Source: Micrococcales bacterium UBA3913
GTDB taxonomy: Bacteria; Actinomycetota; Actinomycetes; Actinomycetales; Microbacteriaceae
Assembly (NCBI GenBank): GCA_002391425.1
Contig: DGEZ01000129.1
Coordinates: 1 to 22,970 of the forward strand
Direction: 5' to 3'
DNA length: 22,970 nucleotides
Shown here one piece after another: positions 1 to 8,433 of this stretch (the first letter of the stretch is position 1; each line of letters opens with the position of its first letter). The notes beneath the pieces were generated by a model, which was not told the DNA's origin, ran no database searches, and saw only the letters and a program-made list of their open reading frames with translations. The position numbers and the translations under genes are program-made.

Positions 1-723
1 CCCGGGCGCATCCGTTTCCGCGTCACGGACCACCCCGACAACGCCGGCGTCTGAGGCCTGCCACTCCGCCTGACGGACCTCCCCGGCGAGGGCCTTGACC
101 GTGCGGCGCAGGGCACGCTCGGCCTCTAACCCCTGGGCGCGCGCGGAGGCAACGATGGCCAGCAGCAGACCACCGAGCTGCTCCTCCGACTCCAGCGGGA
201 TGCCCGCCTCGGCCCCGCCGGGAACCAGCCCGAGGGAGGCCGCGCGGCCGATCACCTTGTCCGCCAGAGCCAGGGCCGGCAGGTTCATGGGCACCCCGTC
301 GAGCACGCTGGTGCGCTCCGCCTTCTCCTGAGCTTTCACCCGCGCCCACATCGCCTCGATTTCCTCGTTCGTGTGGGCAGGGTCGTCACCGAAAACGTGC
401 GGGTGACGGCGGCGCATCTTCTCGTTCGTTGCCGCGGCCACATCCTGAATGTCATACCCCTCGCCCGCGTTCGCGGCGATCTGCGCGTGGAACAGGAGCT
501 GGTAGAGCACATCCCCGAGCTCTTCTTTGACGTCCTTGGCGGTGCCCTCCTCGATCGCATCCACCAGCTCGGCGCTCTCCTCGATCAGGTACTTCGCCAG
601 CGACTCGTGGGTTTGTTCCCGATCCCACGGGCATCCCCCCTCATCGAGCAGGATGCGCATCGTCTCGATCAGTTCGTCAAGCGGCGACTGGGGGCGGGAT
701 GCGTGCGAGAACAGTTCTGACAT
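1..723 (-). CDS. mazG: MazG-family nucleoside triphosphate pyrophosphohydrolase (3' end cut by window edge)
   Basis: House-cleaning enzyme that hydrolyses (d)NTPs to (d)NMP and pyrophosphate in the cytoplasm. It begins MSELFSHASRP and reads open for 241 codons to base 1, so the C-terminus is missing. The MazG fold is clear: GCPWDREQTHESL near residues 30-42, the metal-binding helix EESAELVDAI followed by EELGDVLYQLLFHAQ (the EExxE plus ExxD signature), then NEKMRRRHPHVFGD at about 105. Only one MazG domain is visible, as is usual in actinobacteria, whereas E. coli MazG has two. It starts 29 bases after the mfd stop on the same strand, so it is probably the last visible gene of the rplY-pth-mfd-mazG operon. 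The Shine-Dalgarno is weak (GGGG just before the ATG), which suggests dependence on read-through from mfd. Family assignment is firm. The substrate range cannot be read from the sequence. Confidence 0.93.
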   Translation of the reverse strand, partial: MSELFSHASRPQSPLDELIETMRILLDEGGCPWDREQTHESLAKYLIEESAELVDAIEEGTAKDVKEELGDVLYQLLFHAQIAANAGEGYDIQDVAAATNEKMRRRHPHVFGDDPAHTNEEIEAMWARVKAQEKAERTSVLDGVPMNLPALALADKVIGRAASLGLVPGGAEAGIPLESEEQLGGLLLAIVASARAQGLEAERALRRTVKALAGEVRQAEWQASDAGVVGVVRDAETDAPG

Positions 724-752
724 AGCCCCATGCTACGGGCAGCAGGTTGCGG

Positions 753-3700
753 TCAGGTATCGGCGGGAGTCGAGGGGGTAGCAGGGGTGGCGGAAGTCGC
801 CGCGGCGGCAGGGGTGGCCGGCAGAACACCGAGAGCGACCAGCGCATCCCGGGTCCAGCTCAACACCGCCAGCGGGTCGGCGGACACCTCAACCCGGCTG
901 GGCACGGGGATGAGCACCAGGCCCTGCGCGTCCAGGTACTTCGCCTCCGGGTACATCCGGCGCAGCCGAAGCTGCAGCGAATCCTTCAGGTGCAGCGGCG
1001 AGATGCGCAGCCGGCCCTGGGCCACCACCACCTCGGCCAGCCCCGAACCGGCCAGCTCACGGCGCAGACGCGCCACCGCGATGAGCTGATCCACTGGCTG
1101 CGGCGGCTCCCCGTACCGGTCCTGGAGTTCCTCACGCACGGCGTCGATCGCGCCCTCGCGGCCCTGCGGGCTGGCCGCGTTCGCGAGCTTCTGGTAGGCC
1201 TCCAGGCGCAGCCTGTCGCTGTCGACGTAGCTTTCCGGGATGTGCGCGTCGATGGGCAGCTCCAGGCGCAGCTCGACCGCCTCCTCGGTGTGCTCGCCCT
1301 TGAATGTGGCGACAGCATCCCCGATCATGCGCAGGTAGAGATCGAAACCGACCCCCTCGATGTGACCGGACTGCTCCCCGCCGAGAATATTGCCTGCACC
1401 GCGCAGCTCCAGGTCCTTCATGGCCACGCGCATCCCCGCACCCAGCTCGTTGTTCGCCGCGATCGTCTCCAGGCGATCCGCCGCCGTCTCCGACAGAGGC
1501 TTGGCCGGGTCGTACAGGAAGTACGCGTAGCCGCGCTCCCGGCCTCGGCCCACGCGGCCACGCAGCTGGTGCAACTGGGCCAGCCCGTACATATCGGCCC
1601 GGTCCACGATCAGCGTGTTCGCGTTCGGGATGTCCATGCCCGTCTCGATGATCGTGGTGGAGACGAGCACGTCGAAGCGCCGCTCCCAGAAGTCGACGAT
1701 CACCTTCTCCAGGGCGGCCTCCCCCATCTTGCCGTGCGCGACCCCGATACGCGCCTCCGGCACCAGCTCGGCGATCTCGGAGGCTACCCGCTGAATACTC
1801 GTCACCCGGTTGTGCACGAAGAAGACCTGCCCCTCGCGCAACAGCTCCCGTCGGATCGCCGCGGCGACCTGCTTCTCGTTGTACGCCCCCACATAGGTCA
1901 GGATGGGGTGGCGCTGCTCCGGGGGCGTAGCCAGTGTCGACATCTCGCGAATCCCGGTGACCGCCATCTCCAGGGTGCGCGGGATCGGGGTCGCGCTCAT
2001 GGCGAGCACATCCACATTCGTCTTCAACTTCTTGAGCAGCTCCTTGTGCTCGACACCGAAGCGCTGCTCCTCGTCGATGATGACCAGTCCCAGGTTCTTG
2101 AAGTGGACATCCTTGCCCAGAATCCGGTGCGTGCCGATCACCACGTCCACGGTGCCGTCGGCGATCCCCTCGATCGTCTCCCGGGTCTCCTTCGCGTTCT
2201 GGAAACGCGACAGGGCACGCACCTTGACCGGGAACCCCGCGTACCTCTCGCTGAACGTCTCATAGTGCTGCTGCACGAGCAGGGTCGTCGGCGCGAGGAT
2301 CGCAACCTGCATGCCGTCCTGCACCGCCTTGAACGCCGCCCGCACCGCGACCTCGGTCTTACCGAACCCCACATCGCCCGAGAGGAGCCGGTCCATGGGC
2401 CGCTCGCGCTCCATATCGGCCTTCACCTCGTCGATGACCTGCAACTGGTCGGGGGTCTCCGCGTAGGGGAACGCCTCCTCCAGTTCCCGCTGCCAGGGGG
2501 TGTCCGGCCCGAACGCGTGCCCTTTGGAGGCCGCCCGCGCGCTGTACAGTTTCACGAGCTCCACCGCGATTTCGCGCACCGCCTTGCGCGCCTGGCTCTT
2601 GGTGCGCGCCCAATCGGAACCGCCGAGCTTCGACAGTTGCGGGGACTCGCCGCCAACATACCGGGTGATCCGGTCCAGTTTGTCCGCCGGGATGAGCAAC
2701 TGGTCCGGCGGGAACCCGCGCTTTGAGGGCGCGTACTCGATGACGATGAAGTCCTTCTGCTGCTCCACCCCGTTGACCACGTCCGTGCGGGTAGTGAACT
2801 CGACGAACCGGCCCACGCCGTGGTGCTCGTGTACGACGAAGTCGCCGGGTTTCAGCTGCAGCGGGTCGACCGCGTTGCGACGGCGCGTGGCGAGCTTCTT
2901 CGAGCCCGTCTGGTAGTTGGCGCTGCGCCCGAAGTATTCCGACTCCGTGAGCACCGCCAGCCGTGTCTCATCCAGTTCGAACCCGCCGTCGAAGTCGGCG
3001 ACGACCACGTGGGCGACCCCCGGGTCCGGCAGCATCGAGAGGTCCGCATCGGCGCGTGCGGCCAGGCCGTGCTCGGCCAGCACCTGCACGGCACGTTCCG
3101 CAGTCCCGCGTCCAGCTACCGCGACCGCCACGCTCCAGCCGTCGTGCAACAGCTGTGCGATGTGCTCGGTGGCCCCATCCGCGCTGCCGCGGAACGGCGC
3201 AACCTGGTGCCCGGGGATGCGCACCAGCGAGTCGGAGCCGTCGTCGAAGGGGGTGAGTTCCCACCAGGGGCAGCCGGGCACGCGCAAACTATCCAACGGC
3301 AGGTAGTCGCTGCGACTGACATCGATGGGGCGTTCCGCGCCCGCCGCGGTGGCCTCCCACGCGGCCTCCATGAACTCGCGGTTCGTCTCCTCCAGGCTCG
3401 TCGCCCGGGCCTCTACGCGGTCCCGGCCGAGGACAGCCACCACGGCATCCGGACCGAGGTAGGACGACACCGGCACGAGCGTGTCCACGAAGGCCGACAC
3501 GAGCGCCTCCATCCCTTCCACGGGGATGCCCTCGCCGATTTTCTCCAGCAGGGAGGACAGCCCCGGGTACTCGTGCTGGAGTTGCCGGGCACGGTGGCGC
3601 ACCTCGTCGGTGAGCAGGATCTCGCGGCTCGCATCCAGCTCCACCTGTTCGAGGCGTTGCCCGTCTCGCTGCTCGGCGGTGCGCTGGTCGGCGACGTGGA

Positions 3701-4358
3701 ATTGACGGATCGTGTCCAGCTCGTCGCCAAAAAAGTCCAGTCGGTACGGGAAGTCCGCTGTTGGCGGGAACACGTCGATGATGCCGCCGCGCACTGCGAA
3801 CTCGCCGCGGCGCGTCACCAGATCCACCCGCGTGTAGGCCAGCCGGATCAGGCTGTTGATCAGTTCGGTCTGGTCGACGCTTTCGCCCAGGCGAAGGGTG
3901 AGGACGGTCCCCTCCCCCAGGTTGTTGGCCACCGGTTGCAGCGCCGCGCGCACGCTGGCGAGCACCACCTGGATGCGCGGGCCCTGCCCTGCGGTGAACT
4001 CGCGCATCCTGCGAAACGTCCGCAACCGCTCGCCAATCGTAGCGGGTGCCGGGCTCAGCCGCTCGTGGGGCAGGGTCTCCCACGCGGGCAGCTGCAGGAT
4101 CTCGGCGTCGCCAAGCAGGGTGTGCACGGAGCGCGCGATCGCCTCAGATTCGCGCCCTGTCGCGGTGACCACGAGCAGCTGCGCGCGCCCGCGACTCTCC
4201 GCACGCGACGCCGCCAGGGCGGCAATCAACGGTGCGCGCAACGGCTCGATCGATTGCACACGCAGCAGGGACTCGGCTGCGCGTTCCTCCGCGTCGCGGA
4301 AACCGGGCAGGGTGCGCAGGATGTCCGTCAGGCGCGCCCCGGGTGCGGCCGCGCTCAC
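753..4358 (-). CDS. mfd: Transcription-repair coupling factor
   Basis: A DNA translocase that removes RNA polymerase stalled at lesions and recruits UvrA. At 1201 aa it has the full family length. Domains in order: a UvrB-homology module at about 1-350 (with LPAWETLPHERLSP); an RNA-polymerase-interacting CarD-like domain at about 495-570 (PGDFVVHEHHGVGRF); helicase lobe 1 with Walker A GFGKT (Lys667) and Walker B DEEQ at 762-765, then MSATPIPRT; lobe 2 with QLRGRVGR at 931-938; and a C-terminal TRCF domain at about 1035-1140 (IPESYVDSDRLRLEAYQKL). The N-terminal ATPase site is degenerate, as in the family. The GTG start overlaps the pth stop as GTGA, so translation is probably coupled. The C-terminus ends in an Ala/Thr/Pro-rich tail. 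Large open frames on the opposite strand are shadows of this gene's codon bias. Confidence 0.98.
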   Translation of the reverse strand: MSAAAPGARLTDILRTLPGFRDAEERAAESLLRVQSIEPLRAPLIAALAASRAESRGRAQLLVVTATGRESEAIARSVHTLLGDAEILQLPAWETLPHERLSPAPATIGERLRTFRRMREFTAGQGPRIQVVLASVRAALQPVANNLGEGTVLTLRLGESVDQTELINSLIRLAYTRVDLVTRRGEFAVRGGIIDVFPPTADFPYRLDFFGDELDTIRQFHVADQRTAEQRDGQRLEQVELDASREILLTDEVRHRARQLQHEYPGLSSLLEKIGEGIPVEGMEALVSAFVDTLVPVSSYLGPDAVVAVLGRDRVEARATSLEETNREFMEAAWEATAAGAERPIDVSRSDYLPLDSLRVPGCPWWELTPFDDGSDSLVRIPGHQVAPFRGSADGATEHIAQLLHDGWSVAVAVAGRGTAERAVQVLAEHGLAARADADLSMLPDPGVAHVVVADFDGGFELDETRLAVLTESEYFGRSANYQTGSKKLATRRRNAVDPLQLKPGDFVVHEHHGVGRFVEFTTRTDVVNGVEQQKDFIVIEYAPSKRGFPPDQLLIPADKLDRITRYVGGESPQLSKLGGSDWARTKSQARKAVREIAVELVKLYSARAASKGHAFGPDTPWQRELEEAFPYAETPDQLQVIDEVKADMERERPMDRLLSGDVGFGKTEVAVRAAFKAVQDGMQVAILAPTTLLVQQHYETFSERYAGFPVKVRALSRFQNAKETRETIEGIADGTVDVVIGTHRILGKDVHFKNLGLVIIDEEQRFGVEHKELLKKLKTNVDVLAMSATPIPRTLEMAVTGIREMSTLATPPEQRHPILTYVGAYNEKQVAAAIRRELLREGQVFFVHNRVTSIQRVASEIAELVPEARIGVAHGKMGEAALEKVIVDFWERRFDVLVSTTIIETGMDIPNANTLIVDRADMYGLAQLHQLRGRVGRGRERGYAYFLYDPAKPLSETAADRLETIAANNELGAGMRVAMKDLELRGAGNILGGEQSGHIEGVGFDLYLRMIGDAVATFKGEHTEEAVELRLELPIDAHIPESYVDSDRLRLEAYQKLANAASPQGREGAIDAVREELQDRYGEPPQPVDQLIAVARLRRELAGSGLAEVVVAQGRLRISPLHLKDSLQLRLRRMYPEAKYLDAQGLVLIPVPSRVEVSADPLAVLSWTRDALVALGVLPATPAAAATSATPATPSTPADT

Positions 4359-4945
4359 GGTTTCCTGGTGTGGTAGACGCGTTGCGCCGCCGCCACACCC
4401 TCGGTCATCACCATCGTGGTCGCGTCAGCCGCGTCCGAGATGAGGGTGGGCAGAATCTCCCGCTCGGCTGGGGTGAACCGCTGCAGCACGTGTGCTGCGG
4501 TGTCCGTGCGGCCGTGCGGCCTACCCACGCCGACGCGTATCCGGGTGAAGTCGGGCGTGCCCAGCACCGCGATGATGTCACGCAGGCCGTTGTGCCCACC
4601 GTGGCCGCCGCCGACCTTAATCCGGATCTCATCGAAGAGTAGGTCGATATCGTCATGCACGACGATCAGGTGGTCCACGGTCGTCTTGTAGAAGCGCAGC
4701 ACAGCGAGCACGGCCGCCCCCGAGACGTTCATGAACGTGCCGGTCTTGACGAGCACGACAGAGATGTCACTGCCGGGGCGACGGTATTCGCCCACGAGCG
4801 CACCAGTGCGGTGTTTCGACAACTGCACCCCGGCGTCGGCGGCGAGCTCATCGACCACCATGTAGCCCGCGTTGTGCCTCGTCGCCTGATAGTCGGGCCC
4901 GGGGTTGCCGAGCCCGACCACAACGAAACGTGTAGCGGTGGTCAC
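4355..4945 (-). CDS. pth: Peptidyl-tRNA hydrolase
   Basis: Cleaves the ester bond of peptidyl-tRNA released by stalled ribosomes and so recycles tRNA. At 196 aa it has the usual length. Catalytic and substrate residues are in place: GLGNPG (Asn14), RHNAG with the general-base His24, TFMNVSG (Asn73), HDDID (Asp98) and GGGHGGHNGLRDI (Asn119). One small departure is KTGTFMN where most family members have a Pro after the Lys. The start is GTG. Its Shine-Dalgarno GAGGAG lies inside the last codons of rplY, 9 bases separate the two genes, and the pth stop overlaps the mfd GTG. These features point to a tightly coupled rplY-pth-mfd transcript. The functional call is secure. Confidence 0.97.
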   Translation of the reverse strand: MTTATRFVVVGLGNPGPDYQATRHNAGYMVVDELAADAGVQLSKHRTGALVGEYRRPGSDISVVLVKTGTFMNVSGAAVLAVLRFYKTTVDHLIVVHDDIDLLFDEIRIKVGGGHGGHNGLRDIIAVLGTPDFTRIRVGVGRPHGRTDTAAHVLQRFTPAEREILPTLISDAADATTMVMTEGVAAAQRVYHTRKP

Positions 4946-4954
4946 GCGCGTGTA

Positions 4955-5566
4955 TTACTCCTCGGCAGCAGGGGCGTCCTCAGCGGGGGCTTCTTCCGTG
5001 GCCGTCTCCGCCTCAGGCTCCTCTTCGAGCGCCGGGACAGCAACCGTGACCACGACCGTCTCAGGCTCGGTGATGAGCTCGACGTCGTCGGGCAGCGACA
5101 CATTCGCGGCGGTGATGTGGTTGCCCTCTTCGAGGCCCTCCACGTTGATGACGAAGTGCTCGGGGATGTCGGTAGCCGGAACCTTGACAAGCAGGTGCGT
5201 GACGTCCAGGTTCGCAACGGCGGGAGCAAGAGCCTCGCCCTCCAGGTGCAGGGGAACCTCCACCTCAACCTTCTCGCCCTTGAGCACGATGACCAGGTCG
5301 ACGTGCTCGATCACGCTGCTGACCGGATCGCGCTGAACGTCCTTCACCAGCACCATTTCCTCGGTGCCTTCGATGTCCAGCTCGATGACCGCGTTCGCAC
5401 GACGAACGATGAGCGACAGCTCGTGCGACGGCAGCGCCACATGCTTGGGCTCGCTCCCGTGCCCGTAGATGACCGCCGGGGTCTTGCCCGCCCGACGCAG
5501 CGCGCGCGCCGCGCCCTTGCCGAATGTGGTCCGGAACTCGCCAGACAGCGTGATGTTCTCAGACAT
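4955..5566 (-). CDS. rplY: 50S ribosomal protein bL25, Ctc (long) form
   Basis: Binds 5S rRNA in the large subunit. The 203-residue long form carries the N-terminal L25 beta-barrel (about 1-90: FGKGAARALRRAGKTPAVIYGHG, later VKDVQRDPVSSVIEHVDLV) and the second TL5/Ctc beta domain (about 95-180). It ends in a strongly acidic Glu/Ala tail (EEEPEAETATEEAPAEDAPAAEE-like, about residues 180-203), common in actinobacterial Ctc. The ATG start is set by a good Shine-Dalgarno (GAGGAGG, 10 bases upstream). It is the first gene of the operon leading into pth, mfd and mazG. In many actinobacteria rplY lies near prs, but here prs is about 12 kb away. Confidence 0.97.
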   Translation of the reverse strand: MSENITLSGEFRTTFGKGAARALRRAGKTPAVIYGHGSEPKHVALPSHELSLIVRRANAVIELDIEGTEEMVLVKDVQRDPVSSVIEHVDLVIVLKGEKVEVEVPLHLEGEALAPAVANLDVTHLLVKVPATDIPEHFVINVEGLEEGNHITAANVSLPDDVELITEPETVVVTVAVPALEEEPEAETATEEAPAEDAPAAEE

Positions 5567-5711
5567 AGTCTCTGTGCCTCCTCATGACGGGCCTTCAGCC
5601 CCTCGAATTCGTGGTCTACTCAAGCGCTTCAGAGCGCGAGGACAAGCTGAAAAGTCCGCCGCGTCGATAACGGCACCCCAGAGGGATGCCCTCGCCGAAG
5701 TCCAAGCGTCA
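5567..5711 (-). other. Long rplY 5' leader with small hairpins
   Basis: If the promoter at 5712-5741 is right, the rplY message has an untranslated leader of about 140 bases. Two short perfect stems are visible: GCGCT-CTGA-AGCGC (near 5624-5637) and GGGC-TGAAG-GCCC (near 5588-5600), the latter just ahead of the Shine-Dalgarno. No known riboswitch or T-box signature was recognised, so a regulatory role is only a possibility. Confidence 0.35.
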
Positions 5712-5741
5712 ATCCTATCAGGATGAGCGACAAATGAACAA
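5712..5741 (-). promoter_or_regulatory. Candidate sigma-A-type promoter for rplY operon
   Basis: Read on the minus strand, a -35-like TTGTTC (5736-5741) and a -10 TAGGAT (5712-5717) are separated by 18 bases. TAGGAT fits the actinobacterial TANNNT -10 pattern. The site lies in the 203-base gap between the surface-protein stop and rplY. Nothing else in that gap looks like a promoter or a terminator. Confidence 0.5.
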
Positions 5742-5769
5742 CGCGGGGGCATCCACCGGGGGCATCACG

Positions 5770-8418
5770 TTACAGCCCGGCGCGTCGGCGAGCGAGCAGC
5801 ACGACGCCCGTTCCTCCAGCCAGCAGCACGAGTCCGGCGAGCGCCCAGAGCGCTACCGAGCCCGCGGAGCTGTTCAGCAGGGAGCTGCCGTCCGATGCGG
5901 CCAGGACCTCGATGGGCAGCTCGGCCAGCACGACACTCGGCTCGGCATCCGCCGTCAGCTGGAGGGTGTGGTCACCGACGGCGGTATCCGATGGGATGGT
6001 GAAGGTGAAGGTCGCTGTTCCTGCATCACCGACCGTGACCTGCCCGACAACCACCGGCGTCGAGTGCAGGGTGAGCGTGTAGTCGGCGCCCGGCTCCAGC
6101 CCCTCGGCAGTGACGGTCATTGTGTCTCCCACCCGAACTGTATCGCCGCCGAGCAGTGTCAGCGTGGGCGCGTCGTCACCGTCGTCCCCGGTGGAGGACC
6201 CGCCATCTCCCTCGTCCGAAGACCCGCCATTATCAGAGGACCCGCCATCTCCACCCTCGGAAGACCCGCCATTATCTGACGATTCATCGTCACCGTCGTC
6301 CGACCCCGTGGATGTGCTGGCGACACCGTCGACCACACTGCCGTCATCCCGCAGGGTGAACGTCTGCACGGTCGAGACGATCTGCGCGCCGTACGGGTCG
6401 GTGGCGGTCGCATACACCCCGTAGACTCCCGGCTCCAGACCAGACCAGGTCACCGCTGCCTGCTCCCCGCTGGCGACGGACACTTCCCCGATTCCGGCTG
6501 ATGTCTCCACCTCAGCATCGGTGATCCCTGCGGCGTTCGTCAGCACATCCGCGCTGAACGCATCCGTGGTCAGAATCTTCGTCTGCGGGGAGATCCCCAG
6601 CGTCTCGTAGGAGATCGTGAAGTCCTGGTACGTCTCCACCTCACCGTTGGGCCCGTACAGGGACGAGTCCTCCGCGTTGAAGTCATCGAGCGTCGGCGAA
6701 TAGGTGCGAACGGTCATCGTCTCAGACTCGTTGTCGAAGTGCATGAGCCTCAGGTAGCCCAATCCACCGCTTTCAAGCGCCTGGTAGTCGAACAGCATCG
6801 AGGTCACCGTGCGATCGTCCACGCCGTCCCCATCATCGTCGAAGCTGTCGTACCGGGTGTACGCGTCGTGGTAGTGGCCGGACAGGACCATCTTCACGTT
6901 CGAGTTCGTAGCGACGACCTCGTCGTACACGGTCTGCGGTATGGGCCCGAGGCCGCCGGTGGTGAGCATGTACTCGTGGAACGTCAGGATGACCACGCGC
7001 TCCGGGTGAGCGGAGATCACCTCGTTCATCCAGGCGATTTCCTCCTCGCCGGGATCCCAACCCATGGATACCACCATGAAGTCGATACCGCCGGCGCTAA
7101 ACAGGTCGTAGTGTCCGCGGTTGTTCTCATAGGAGCCGCCATACCAGGGGTTGTCGTCGTAGCGATCCTCACCGAAGTACGTCCCGAAGGTGGCGAAGTC
7201 GTCCTCCAGGTGGCCGACGTCGTGGTTTCCGGCCAGCACCCCGTAGGGCAGCTTCTCATCCACCGATAACGCGTTGCCGTCGGCGTCCTCTTCCAGGATG
7301 TTGTAGGCCTGGTCGGCGTTCTCCCACTCGTAGGTCTGGTCGTAGTCATCGACAATGTCCCCAGTGTGGAGCATGTACTTCAGGTTGAGGTTCTCGCGTT
7401 CCTCCATGAGGAAGTTGTTCATGTCTTCCAGGTAGTAGTAGTTCGAGCTCAAATCCTCGTTGTAGTACTGGGTGTCCGACTCCCAGGCGATGGTGAAGTC
7501 GTAGTCGCTGCGGTCTGTTGCCTCGTCGCTGTAGGCCTCCACCTCGGAGTCGCGGGTGGTGGTGTCTTCCCCCGACCAGCCGTCCGAATGCTGGACCACC
7601 AGGGTCACGACACCGTCAACGGCGTAGTCCGCGACCGGCACATACCCGGTGAGGGTGAAGCTGGTGCCGTCCTCGTTGTACTGGCGGTCTACCTGCGTCC
7701 ACCCGGACCCGTCTGCCAGCTGGGCGTAGAGGGTCACCTGCGCATTCGCGTTGCTCGTGCCCTCCCAGGTGACCCGAACCTGGTCCTCGTCGGAGGTACC
7801 CTCCGGTACGGTCACGGTGAACAGCTGGTAGGGAAGCGCATCCGAACCGGTCGTCGTGTAGCCGATGCCATCGGTACTGCCCAGGTCTGCGAGTTCCTCC
7901 GTAGTCAGGGAGACCCCTTCGGAACGGTCGGTGCTCAGCGCGTCGTTGACCTCCCCGGAGGAGACGCTGACATCCGTGCCCAACTCCAGGGAGGTTCCCT
8001 CGTTGAACTGTACGGTGAGGTCGTCGCCGGTCGGGTCTGTTGCGGTGGCCGACACCGTCACGCTTCCGGTGCCGTCGTCCCCGATCTCCCCGGTGGAGGC
8101 CACAGACACGTCGATGGAGTCCGGTTCCTCATCCACCGTGGTGAACGTCTGCGTCACCGTCTGAATGTTTCCGGCGGCGTCCGTCGCCGTCACGCTGAAC
8201 GTGTGCTGTCCGGCCGCAAGGTCCACCGTGCTCGTCACGTACGGAACGTCGATGCTGACTCCGTCAAGCTCCGCGACCACGCCGCTGTCGGGCACACCCG
8301 AGCCGGAGCCGTCGTCGATGGAGGCCGTGAGGGTGATGTCCCCGTGCATCCCCAGCTCAGTGTCGTTCTCGCTGGACACATCCAGCGACACCTCGGGTGC
8401 GGTGTTATCGACCGACAC
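5770..8418 (-). CDS. Downstream half of split surface protein: Ig-like modules, metallophosphoesterase, C-terminal membrane anchor
   Basis: 882 codons from a GTG, in the same frame as the ORF upstream and separated from it by one TAG plus four codons. There is no signal peptide and no Shine-Dalgarno before the GTG, so it is unlikely to be translated independently. Residues 1-100 and about 100-200 are Ig/cadherin-like beta repeats. The calcineurin-like metallophosphoesterase spans about 305-570 with every metal motif intact: DTQ 315-317, GDIVDD 353-358, GNHD 397-400, His481 in FHEY and GHYH 514-517. A further beta module follows at about 610-690, then a Ser/Gly/Asp linker (about 700-750) with a 42-bp repeat, one more Ig-like domain and a hydrophobic helix (about 855-875) ending in ARRRAGL. 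No LPxTG motif is present, so it looks membrane-anchored rather than sortase-linked. The substrate is unknown. Confidence 0.9.
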   Translation of the reverse strand: MSVDNTAPEVSLDVSSENDTELGMHGDITLTASIDDGSGSGVPDSGVVAELDGVSIDVPYVTSTVDLAAGQHTFSVTATDAAGNIQTVTQTFTTVDEEPDSIDVSVASTGEIGDDGTGSVTVSATATDPTGDDLTVQFNEGTSLELGTDVSVSSGEVNDALSTDRSEGVSLTTEELADLGSTDGIGYTTTGSDALPYQLFTVTVPEGTSDEDQVRVTWEGTSNANAQVTLYAQLADGSGWTQVDRQYNEDGTSFTLTGYVPVADYAVDGVVTLVVQHSDGWSGEDTTTRDSEVEAYSDEATDRSDYDFTIAWESDTQYYNEDLSSNYYYLEDMNNFLMEERENLNLKYMLHTGDIVDDYDQTYEWENADQAYNILEEDADGNALSVDEKLPYGVLAGNHDVGHLEDDFATFGTYFGEDRYDDNPWYGGSYENNRGHYDLFSAGGIDFMVVSMGWDPGEEEIAWMNEVISAHPERVVILTFHEYMLTTGGLGPIPQTVYDEVVATNSNVKMVLSGHYHDAYTRYDSFDDDGDGVDDRTVTSMLFDYQALESGGLGYLRLMHFDNESETMTVRTYSPTLDDFNAEDSSLYGPNGEVETYQDFTISYETLGISPQTKILTTDAFSADVLTNAAGITDAEVETSAGIGEVSVASGEQAAVTWSGLEPGVYGVYATATDPYGAQIVSTVQTFTLRDDGSVVDGVASTSTGSDDGDDESSDNGGSSEGGDGGSSDNGGSSDEGDGGSSTGDDGDDAPTLTLLGGDTVRVGDTMTVTAEGLEPGADYTLTLHSTPVVVGQVTVGDAGTATFTFTIPSDTAVGDHTLQLTADAEPSVVLAELPIEVLAASDGSSLLNSSAGSVALWALAGLVLLAGGTGVVLLARRRAGL
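6194..6277 (-). repeat. Two in-frame copies of a 42-bp unit in the Ser/Gly/Asp linker
   Basis: Two adjacent 42-base copies (6194-6235 and 6236-6277) differ at a few bases and encode SDNGGSSEGGDGG-type repeats in the stalk before the last Ig-like domain of the phosphoesterase. The unit is a multiple of three, so gain or loss of copies would change stalk length without breaking the frame. Confidence 0.8.
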
Positions 8419-8430
8419 CGTGACGTCAAG

Positions 8431-8433
8431 CTA
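8431..8433 (-). other. In-frame amber (TAG) codon splitting the surface protein
   Basis: The minus-strand sequence reads GGC GAC GAC TAG CTT GAC GTC ACG GTG. The frame is the same on both sides, and the base after the stop is C, a context known to weaken termination in bacteria. TAG is used as an ordinary stop for pdxS, pspA and the TPM-like gene in this window, so genome-wide amber reassignment is unlikely. Confidence 0.9.

Noticed and set aside
747..4376. Large open frames on the plus strand (up to 659 codons) opposite mfd
   Set aside because: They mirror the strongly biased third positions of mfd, are rich in Arg/His/Leu without domain motifs, and lack plausible ribosome binding sites.
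5750..5769. Direct repeat CGGGGGCATC twice after the surface-protein stop
   Set aside because: Too short, not inverted, and one copy contains the hexamer that is common throughout the window; no element boundary is visible.
8431..8433. Pyrrolysine insertion or amber codon reassignment
   Set aside because: TAG ends pdxS, pspA and the TPM-like gene normally here, and no pylTSBCD-like genes are in the window.
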